A DNA stretch of 64,000 nt from contig DEXQ01000018.1 of NCBI GenBank assembly GCA_002364215.1, forward strand, positions 394,893 to 458,892, read 5' to 3'. This document shows positions 7,387 through 13,096 of the stretch, one piece after another (the first letter of the stretch is position 1; each line of letters begins with the position of its first letter). The notes under the pieces are model-generated. The model did no database searches, was not told the origin of the DNA, and was given only the letters and a program-made list of their open reading frames with translations. The position numbers and the translations under genes are program-made. The stretch is from Aequorivita sp. UBA3180 (GTDB lineage Bacteria; Bacteroidota; Bacteroidia; Flavobacteriales; Flavobacteriaceae).

Positions 7387-8226
7387 ATGTCTTCACCCAA
7401 CTGGAAAACAGCTAAAGAATATACCGATATAACCTATAAAAAGGCAAATGGCGTGGCCCGTATTGCTTTTAACAGACCTGATGTACGCAATGCCTTTAGG
7501 CCTAAAACCACTGCCGAACTGCTGGATGCTTTTCACGATGCACAAGAAGATACTTCCATTGGTGTGGTTTTGCTTTCTGCCGAAGGACCTTCCTCGAAAG
7601 ATGGGGTGTTTAGTTTTTGTAGCGGTGGCGACCAGAAAGCGCGTGGCCACCAAGGGTATGTGGGTGATGATGGCTACCACCGTTTAAATATTCTTGATGT
7701 ACAACGGTTAATTCGTTTTATGCCGAAGGCCGTTATTTGTGTGGTCCCGGGTTGGGCTGTGGGTGGCGGACATAGTCTGCACGTGGTTTGCGATTTAACC
7801 TTGGCGAGCAAGGAACACGCTATTTTTAAACAGACCGATGCCGATGTTACCAGTTTTGACGGTGGCTACGGAAGTGCTTATTTAGCTAAAATGGTAGGGC
7901 AGAAGCGGGCTCGTGAAATCTTTTTCCTCGGAAGAAATTATTCTGCGCAGGAGGCTTTTGAGATGGGGATGGTGAATGCCGTGATTCCGCACGATGAATT
8001 GGAAGACACCGCTTTTGAATGGGCGCAGGAAATTCTTGCGAAGAGCCCAACTTCCATTAAGATGCTGAAGTTTGCCATGAACCTTACCGATGACGGTATG
8101 GTGGGGCAACAAGTATTTGCGGGTGAAGCTACGCGCCTTGCCTATATGACGGACGAAGCGAAAGAGGGGCGGGATGCGTTTCTTGAAAAGCGGAAACCTA
8201 ATTTTGATAAGAAGTGGTTGCCTTAG
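7387..8226 (+). CDS. menB: 1,4-dihydroxy-2-naphthoyl-CoA synthase (MenB)
   Basis: This crotonase-fold enzyme cyclises succinylbenzoyl-CoA to DHNA-CoA in menaquinone synthesis. Visible features are the RPDVRNAFRPKT block, the oxyanion-hole segment FCSGGDQKARG, the VPGWAVGGGHSLHVVCD stretch with the second oxyanion glycine, TDADVTSFDGGYGSAYLA and the C-terminal RKPNF. The length of 279 aa from the ATG at 7387 is usual; the frame opens at 7354 but the extra eleven residues are not family-like. It completes the menF-menD-menB set in this region although about 5 kb of other genes separate it from menD. Confidence 0.96.
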   Translation: MSSPNWKTAKEYTDITYKKANGVARIAFNRPDVRNAFRPKTTAELLDAFHDAQEDTSIGVVLLSAEGPSSKDGVFSFCSGGDQKARGHQGYVGDDGYHRLNILDVQRLIRFMPKAVICVVPGWAVGGGHSLHVVCDLTLASKEHAIFKQTDADVTSFDGGYGSAYLAKMVGQKRAREIFFLGRNYSAQEAFEMGMVNAVIPHDELEDTAFEWAQEILAKSPTSIKMLKFAMNLTDDGMVGQQVFAGEATRLAYMTDEAKEGRDAFLEKRKPNFDKKWLP

Positions 8227-8252
8227 GGTTCACATGTGTTGTCGATTTTAAG

Positions 8253-8648
8253 TTAACTTTCTTTGGGAATTTCGCTATCTACCAATTCTTTTTGAACCCA
8301 GGCCATTGCTTCGCTTAGGGTATCGAAGATTTCAAATTTCTTTTTGTAGAACATGCTTTCCAATTTGGCGTTTGATTTTGCCATTGTTGTATCAGCCACT
8401 ATAGCCATAGCCACGAGGTTGTGGATTTTTGAGGTTTCGAGATAGGTTAGGGGATCTACTGCGTAGTTAAAATATCTATTTGAGATATAGACCATTTTTT
8501 TGTTTGCAAAATGTTCGTCCACCACTTTGCGCAGTTTGTCATTGTGGGCCGGGATTACAGTAACACCTTCCTTGATTTGGTTCACAAGGAAATTATCAAA
8601 GATGAAGACTTCTGATTCTTTGAATTCGTAATAGTGAAACATGCCCAT
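8253..8648 (-). CDS. Small STAS/SpoIIAA-like protein, unknown role (paralogue B)
   Basis: This 131-aa cytosolic protein is paralogous to the one at 2230-2634, sharing YISNR, an NAKLESMFYKKKFEIFDT segment that aligns with the other copy, and the final helix with L-x-E-A-x-x-W. The pattern suggests a STAS-like fold, which is inferred. Charged residues differ between the copies, so they are not recent duplicates. It converges on menB with a 26-bp gap. Confidence 0.75.
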   Translation of the reverse strand: MGMFHYYEFKESEVFIFDNFLVNQIKEGVTVIPAHNDKLRKVVDEHFANKKMVYISNRYFNYAVDPLTYLETSKIHNLVAMAIVADTTMAKSNAKLESMFYKKKFEIFDTLSEAMAWVQKELVDSEIPKES

Positions 8649-8720
8649 AGTGCTTTGTATTTGTTAGTTTTCTTAAATATACGGAAGTTTTAATTATTAT
8701 TTTAAGGCTGTTTTTTAAAA

Positions 8721-9083
8721 TTAATGTGATTTGTCTTCTTTTTTGAGATCGTTTATGTTTTTTGTAATCGCTATGAGCTCTTGGTAGCTTAGGTTGCTGA
8801 TGGCTTGTTTTAGGTTGGCCTCTGCTTGGTCGCGGATGAGTTTTTGTAGGGGGTGGTTCTCGTTTAGGGTCTCATTTTTTTCTGGGGTGTAGGCGAAGAG
8901 ATCGCTTGGTTCGCAGACTAGGTGCTTGCAAAGTATTTCTATATGTTTTAAGAGGATGCCGCGGGGCGCTCTGTAGAGTAGGTTGCCCGCTGCGCTGCTT
9001 GATATGCCGTGTTTTATCATAAATGAATAGCCTTTGTCTATGCCACGGGCCTTGAATACTTGTTCTAGGTTTAGTGTTATCAT
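8721..9083 (-). CDS. Cro/C1-type HTH DNA-binding protein
   Basis: This 120-aa protein has an N-terminal helix-turn-helix of the compact Xre type: LEQVFKARGIDKGYSFMIKHGISSSAAGNLL, then HIEILCKHLVCEPSDLF, the typical helix 4-5 pattern of phage-repressor-like domains. The remaining 50 residues (HPLQKLIRDQAEANLKQAISNLSYQELIAITKNIND) are predicted helical and may mediate oligomerisation. A ten-unit 21-bp repeat array begins 60 bp upstream of its start, in its presumed control region, making self-regulation through the array an attractive inference. Confidence 0.85.
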   Translation of the reverse strand: MITLNLEQVFKARGIDKGYSFMIKHGISSSAAGNLLYRAPRGILLKHIEILCKHLVCEPSDLFAYTPEKNETLNENHPLQKLIRDQAEANLKQAISNLSYQELIAITKNINDLKKEDKSH

Positions 9084-9389
9084 ACTGCTTGGGTTTTGTT
9101 CTACTAAATTATTATTTTATTTGGAAAGTTACAAGGGTGTTTTTGAAAGTATAAAAGTAAAATGTGAAAAGATGAAAAGAAAAGGTGAAAGTTTAATATT
9201 ATAATATGAAAGTATAAAAATATAAAGTTAAAATGATAAATGTAAAATTTAAAATGTAAAAGTATTTTATGAAAGTAATTGTATAAAATGTGAAAGTAAG
9301 AAGCTGCTTTGTGAAAGTATGGGGTGAAAATATGAAAGTTTTGTGTGTGAGGTGAGGTTTAGGTCTTTGGTATATGTTGTACAGGGGCG
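9084..9389. other. Gene-free stretch holding the 21-bp repeat array
   Basis: No coding frame is supported here. The region is very AT-rich at 9084-9300 and becomes G/T-rich after 9300. Its main content is the phased repeat at 9144-9353. The HTH gene promoter must lie in 9084-9143 or inside the repeats, but no clean TAnnTTTG was seen on the minus strand. Confidence 0.7.
9144..9353. repeat. Ten-unit 21-bp tandem repeat, unit start TGAAAGT
   Basis: TGAAAGT occurs at 9144, 9186, 9207, 9270, 9291, 9312 and 9333, and close variants (TGAAAAG, TTAAAAT, TTAAAAT) occur at 9165, 9228 and 9249, so all ten starts are exactly in a 21-bp register. Within the first units a 7-bp sub-period is visible (A-tract centred in each heptad). 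Twenty-one bp is two helical turns, which would place the conserved heptamers on one DNA face. Stop codons in the frames checked argue against a coding repeat. Confidence 0.8.
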
Positions 9390-10208
9390 TTAGCTGGAGA
9401 AGTATGATTTCGGTCTAATAAAATCTGATAATACTAATTGAAAATTCCCAAATGCTTTCAAGTATTTTTCTTTGATATCATTATTTAATAAATTTTCATC
9501 CTTTGATTTATAAAATTCGTGATCTAATATTTGTTTAAAACCTATAATCATTATTTGGGATAGTAAAAGTTCACAGTGCTTTTTCATATCTTCAATATCT
9601 GCTTTAAAACATTCCTTTGAAATTTCAATTTTTTTAGATTTATCCGAATTTATAAAATCTTGGTGAATAGGTTTTTTAATTGGGTGGCTATCATAATGTT
9701 TGATACAGTTAGATATATAACTTATACGGCTGGTTATATAAAAGTGATGGTGTGATTTGTAAATATCAATTCCGAATTCTTTTTTGCAATAATCCTTAAT
9801 ACTTAATAAATCACTCATATCATTTATTTCTTGCAACAAAAAATCTGTTGCCTTTACTAGAGCTTTTAGATAAGCTTCGTATTTATGGAATAGACCTACG
9901 TAACCTAGTCTAATTGTTTCGTAAAGATTATCTTTCAAATCATCCTTCGTCAGATTTAACAAATGTTTGTATGTCGATTTTGAGATTTGACTCCAACTCT
10001 CAACGATGGATTTATTTGCTGCTGGAATGTAATAATTTAAAAAAAGGCCTTGTAAGCTATTTAAATCCGCATTTGTTTTTACTATTAAATCGAAAAGATG
10101 TTTGCCTTCTTCGGTTTCTTGTAAAAGGTGAAAATTATTGATTTTCGAAAAATTAGCAGTCAACAGATCGATATATAAATCAATGCTATTTTTCTTGGGT
10201 CTTTTCAT
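9390..10208 (-). CDS. Hypothetical helical protein, 272 aa, possibly HEPN-like
   Basis: This lysine-rich, largely helical cytosolic protein starts MKRPKKNSIDLYIDLL. It has no signal peptide or membrane segment. The segment LFHKYEAYLKALVKATDFLLQE followed by RISYISNCIKHYDSHP has the look of a HEPN-type helical pair with an N-x(3)-H signature, but the match is weak. Base composition is more AT-rich than neighbours and the context (HTH gene, repeat array) suggests acquired DNA. The function is unknown. Confidence 0.65.
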   Translation of the reverse strand: MKRPKKNSIDLYIDLLTANFSKINNFHLLQETEEGKHLFDLIVKTNADLNSLQGLFLNYYIPAANKSIVESWSQISKSTYKHLLNLTKDDLKDNLYETIRLGYVGLFHKYEAYLKALVKATDFLLQEINDMSDLLSIKDYCKKEFGIDIYKSHHHFYITSRISYISNCIKHYDSHPIKKPIHQDFINSDKSKKIEISKECFKADIEDMKKHCELLLSQIMIIGFKQILDHEFYKSKDENLLNNDIKEKYLKAFGNFQLVLSDFIRPKSYFSS

Positions 10209-10355
10209 AATTTGCCTAACATTTGGATAAAAACCATATAGCCTTTATTCTTATAACAAATTTTATGGTTTCCCTTCAAATATACCCCAAAACCCAAGTT
10301 GTTAAAGAATAGGTTTCAGGAAGTTATCAACGAAAGGTTGTGGAAAGCGCAAAAA

Positions 10356-10389
10356 AAAAACGCCAGCTATGTGTTTCGCTGGCGTTTTT
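10356..10389 (-). terminator. Intrinsic terminator of asnB
   Basis: The hairpin ACGCCAGC / GCTGGCGT has a 10-nt loop and A/T tracts on both sides. Read on the minus strand it lies 17 bp after the asnB stop and is followed by a T run, so it ends the asnB transcript. It could act in both directions. Confidence 0.85.
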
Positions 10390-10405
10390 AATTTCTTACT
10401 ACTTA

Positions 10406-12073
10406 CTATTTTGCATAAGCATCTGTATGGACATTTTTAACTGCCCGGCCACTTGGGTCGTTCATATTCTTAAAGCTGGCATCCCATTGCAATGCAATGG
10501 GGCTGCTGCACGCCACCGAGGGTACACTGGGCACGCTTAGTGCAGCGGTGTCGCTGGGGAAATGTTCTGCAAAAATGCTTCGGTAATAAAACTCTTCTTT
10601 GCTGGTGGGGGTTTGGAGGGGAAACTTGTATTTGGCGTTTGCCAATTGCTCATCGGTTACTTTTTCGTTTACCATTTCCTTTAGGGTGTCTATCCAACTG
10701 TAGCCCACACCATCGCTAAATTGTTCCTTTTGTCGCCAGGCAACGCTTTCGGGGAGCATGTCTTCAAAGGCTTTTCGCAATACCCACTTTTCCATGCGTT
10801 CGCCGTTTATCATTTTGTCTTGCGGGTTTATGCGCATGGCTACGTCCATAAATTCTTTATCGAGGAAAGGTACACGCCCTTCTATACCCCAACTGGCAAG
10901 ACTTTTGTTGGCTCGGAGGCAATCGTACATATGGAGTTTGTCTAACTTGCGCACGTTTTCCTTATGAAATTCCTCTGCATTGGGGGCTTTGTGGAAATAG
11001 AGGTAGCCGCCAAAAATTTCATCAGCTCCTTCGCCGCTAAGTACCATTTTTATACCCATCGCCTTGATAGCGCGCGCCATTAAATACATAGGTGTGCTGG
11101 CGCGGATGGTGGTTATATCATAGGTTTCCAAATGATAAATCACATCGCGAATGGCGTCTATGCCTTCTTGGATGGTAAATTTTATTTCGTGGTGAACGGT
11201 CTTTAAATGATCTGCCACTTTTTGCGCTGCTGCAAGATCGGGGCTGCCTTCAAGTCCGATAGCGAAACTGTGAAGCTGTGGATACCAAGCGCCTTCGGTG
11301 TCTTCGCTTTCAATACGTTTTTCGGCATATTTTTTTGCGATTGCGGAAGTGATGCTGCTGTCCAAGCCGCCGGAAAGTAAAACTCCGTATGGCACATCGC
11401 TCATCAATTGACGGTGTACTGCTGCTTCCAAGGCTTTGCGGAGTTCGGCAATTTCGGTGGCGTTGTTTTTTACACTTTCATAATCCATCCAATCGCGGGA
11501 GTACCAGCGTTTCAGTTCGCCTTCGCGGCTGTCCAGATAATGGCCGGGCGGGAAGAGCTCTATTTTGGTGCAAACGCCTTCCAAAGCTTTTAATTCGGAA
11601 GCTACGTAAAAGGTTCCGTTTTGGTCCCAACCGATATATAGTGGAATAATGCCCATGTGGTCGCGGGCAATAAAGTAGTTGTCGTTTTCAATATCGTAGA
11701 GTGCAAAGCCGAAAATGCCGTTCATTTCATCGAGGAAGCTGGCACCTTTCTCTTTATATAAAGGAAGAATTACCTCGCAGTCGCTTTTGGTCTGGAACTC
11801 ATAATCCTTGAATTGCTTTCGGAGCGCCATATGATTATAGATTTCGCCATTGGCGGCCAAAACCAGATTACCATCACTGCTGAAAAGCGGTTGCTTTCCG
11901 GAAGTGGGATCAACTATCGCAAGCCGCTCGTGTGCCATAATAGCTTTGTCGTTACTGAAAATTCCGCTCCAGTCCGGTCCGCGGTGACGGATACATTTTG
12001 CCATTGACAACACCTGAAGTCTGAGAGCCTCTGAGGGCTCTTTAAGTTTGAATGCACATACAATTCCACACAT
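10406..12073 (-). CDS. asnB: Asparagine synthase (glutamine-hydrolysing)
   Basis: AsnB makes asparagine from aspartate, glutamine and ATP in the cytosol. The N-terminal Ntn glutaminase domain starts MCGIVCAF with the catalytic Cys2, followed by RHRGPDWSG and ANGEIYNH. The synthetase domain shows the PP-loop SGGLDSSI near residue 230 and SGEGADEIFGGY. The length of 555 aa is usual for the E. coli AsnB type. A leader region of about 250 nt precedes it, containing an Asn-rich leader peptide and a terminator, which reads as an attenuator responding to Asn-tRNA charging. It is monocistronic with its own 3' terminator. Confidence 0.97.
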   Translation of the reverse strand: MCGIVCAFKLKEPSEALRLQVLSMAKCIRHRGPDWSGIFSNDKAIMAHERLAIVDPTSGKQPLFSSDGNLVLAANGEIYNHMALRKQFKDYEFQTKSDCEVILPLYKEKGASFLDEMNGIFGFALYDIENDNYFIARDHMGIIPLYIGWDQNGTFYVASELKALEGVCTKIELFPPGHYLDSREGELKRWYSRDWMDYESVKNNATEIAELRKALEAAVHRQLMSDVPYGVLLSGGLDSSITSAIAKKYAEKRIESEDTEGAWYPQLHSFAIGLEGSPDLAAAQKVADHLKTVHHEIKFTIQEGIDAIRDVIYHLETYDITTIRASTPMYLMARAIKAMGIKMVLSGEGADEIFGGYLYFHKAPNAEEFHKENVRKLDKLHMYDCLRANKSLASWGIEGRVPFLDKEFMDVAMRINPQDKMINGERMEKWVLRKAFEDMLPESVAWRQKEQFSDGVGYSWIDTLKEMVNEKVTDEQLANAKYKFPLQTPTSKEEFYYRSIFAEHFPSDTAALSVPSVPSVACSSPIALQWDASFKNMNDPSGRAVKNVHTDAYAK

Positions 12074-12089
12074 AATTGAAAAGTTATTT

Positions 12090-12110
12090 GGTTAATGGTT
12101 AATGGTTAAT
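12090..12110. repeat. Three GGTTAAT heptamers upstream of asnB
   Basis: Three perfect tandem copies of GGTTAAT lie 17 bp upstream of the asnB start codon. On the transcript they read ATTAACC three times and fall in the 5' untranslated region. Their role is unknown; such heptamers are frequent in flavobacterial spacers. Confidence 0.7.
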
Positions 12111-12123
12111 AGTTACTCTGTTT

Positions 12124-12222
12124 GACATCTCTTCCCAGCACTCCCTTCAAAGGGAGGGAGTTTGCCTTCAAAATTCAAAATGAATTTTGATAATTTCCTT
12201 TTTGAAGGGGGCAAGGGGATGT
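12124..12222. repeat. About 100-bp MITE-like inverted repeat in the asnB leader
   Basis: The outer arm GACATCTCTTCCCAGCACTC... ending CTTCAAA (12124-12151) is matched in inverted orientation, with small gaps, by 12201-12222 (TTTGAAGGGGGCAAGGGGATGT). A central perfect hairpin TCAAAATTCA-AAA-TGAATTTTGA sits at 12168-12190. No ORF is inside. It lies between the attenuator T run and asnB and would be transcribed as a long hairpin. A mobile origin is inferred from symmetry only. Confidence 0.55.
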
Positions 12223-12256
12223 AAAAAAAAACCCGCCAGGTAAAAAACCTGACGGG
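12223..12256 (-). terminator. Attenuator terminator upstream of asnB
   Basis: On the minus strand CCCGTCAGGT (12256-12247), loop TTTTT and ACCTGGCGGG (12241-12232) form a fully paired 10-bp stem with one G-U pair, followed by nine T (12231-12223). It is a textbook intrinsic terminator but lies about 150 nt upstream of asnB in the sense orientation and after the Asn leader peptide, so it is read as the OFF structure of an attenuator. Confidence 0.85.
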
Positions 12257-12332
12257 CTATATATCGCGACAAGTTTTTGTTACGGCAGCTCGTTATTATT
12301 ATTATTTAAACTGATGAAGGACATAAACTTGT
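12243..12332 (-). promoter_or_regulatory. Alternative RNA pairings of the asnB attenuator
   Basis: Segment 1, ACAAGTTT (12332-12325, directly before the leader ATG), pairs with segment 2, AAACTTGT (12276-12269). Segment 2, read as AAAAACTTG (12278-12270), can instead pair over 9 bp with CAGGTTTTT (12251-12243), which is part of the terminator 5' arm and loop. A ribosome stalled on the Asn codons leaves segment 2 free to form this antiterminator; a ribosome reaching the stop codon (12282-12280) covers segment 2 and lets the terminator form. The pairings are read from the sequence; the mechanism is inferred by analogy to trp/his leaders. Confidence 0.75.
12280..12324 (-). CDS. Asn-rich leader peptide MSFISLNNNNNELP
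   Basis: This 14-codon reading frame (ATG at 12324-12322, TAA at 12282-12280) encodes five consecutive asparagines (AAT AAT AAT AAT AAC) and lies about 205 nt upstream of asnB, the asparagine synthase gene, on the same strand. The intrinsic terminator follows 24 nt after its stop. A run of codons for the end-product amino acid, between mutually exclusive hairpins, is the hallmark of ribosome-mediated transcription attenuation. The peptide itself is expected to have no function. No strong Shine-Dalgarno is present, as usual in this phylum. Confidence 0.85.
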   Translation of the reverse strand: MSFISLNNNNNELP

Positions 12333-12508
12333 TATATTTTATAATTGAATTGCTAATTTAAAGTAATTAATTGCAGACTTCCAAATATTTATTGAATAAA
12401 TGGTAATTAATAGTTTAAACTATTGAATATTCGGTAAAGTGCAATATTTTATGATTTTACACTGAATTGTATTGTATCTATTTATAGTATTGAATGATTT
12501 ATTCTTCT
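12333..12508. other. AT-rich promoter region of the asnB leader
   Basis: No gene is seen. Two weak minus-strand -7 candidates exist: AATATTTG at 12389-12382 and TACTTTAA at 12365-12358. Neither has a convincing -33 partner, so the start of the leader transcript is unresolved. The 3' end of this stretch serves the 3'-flank of the 12509-13030 gene; no terminator for that gene was found. Confidence 0.4.
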
Positions 12509-13030
12509 TTAATTCATTAATAATAAAATTTCCGCAGGAAGGGAATCTTTGGGAATTTCATTGCCCGCAGTATTATAAAACGCGTACATAACATTAATGT
12601 CATCTAATAGTTTTATCATATAGATCTCACGTTTCGGGTTGTAAAAGGTTATAAAGTCTGCATGGCGAATGGTATAATCTTTATAATCCTTATCTACCTT
12701 CAGCCTAACCTCTGCGGGAATAATTTCACTGGGCATAAATTCAGAATTGAAGATCAGAATACCATTAGGAAGGTAGGAAGCCGAAAAACCCGGACGGCCG
12801 TCTTCTTCAAATTTGGCAATATAGCCGATGTTTTGCGCATCCTGCATCCCGTCCATTTCTTGCACCTGCCATTCGGAAACAAAGTTGGTAGGAAATAATT
12901 CTCCCTGACGGTCCAAAACGGATTGTGGAACTTGTGATTCTGGTATGTAGCGAACATTATTATTAACATCTTGCGAATACGTGATTGTACTTATTAAAAA
13001 GCTTAATAGTAGTATAGTAATTTTTCTCAT
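12509..13030 (-). CDS. Exported PepSY-like (DUF2874-type) protein
   Basis: This protein is about 173 aa with a Sec signal peptide (MRKITILLLSFLISTITYSQ). The mature part resembles putative beta-lactamase-inhibitor-like PepSY proteins of Bacteroidota: P-x-S-V-L-D-x-Q-x-E-x-F-P-T near the start, then EWQVQEMDG, YIAKFEEDGRPGFSASYLPNG and a second half-repeat with EVRLKVDKDYKDYTI. Such proteins are periplasmic with unknown role. An ATG six bases further upstream (13036) is also possible. It is monocistronic, upstream of the asnB leader. Confidence 0.75.
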   Translation of the reverse strand: MRKITILLLSFLISTITYSQDVNNNVRYIPESQVPQSVLDRQGELFPTNFVSEWQVQEMDGMQDAQNIGYIAKFEEDGRPGFSASYLPNGILIFNSEFMPSEIIPAEVRLKVDKDYKDYTIRHADFITFYNPKREIYMIKLLDDINVMYAFYNTAGNEIPKDSLPAEILLLMN

Positions 13031-13096
13031 AGTCATATTTTTTTTAAATATGCTATAAGATACGGAGCTTAGGGGAAGAATAACAGGACTTTAGCG

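Noticed and set aside
9144..9353. CRISPR array
   Set aside because: The period is 21 bp with only a 7-bp conserved core, spacers are 14 bp and AT-rich, and no cas genes are near.
12074..12508. T-box riboswitch for asnB
   Set aside because: No T-box-like conserved sequence or specifier stem was seen, and the phylum does not normally use T-boxes; the Asn leader peptide explains the terminator better.
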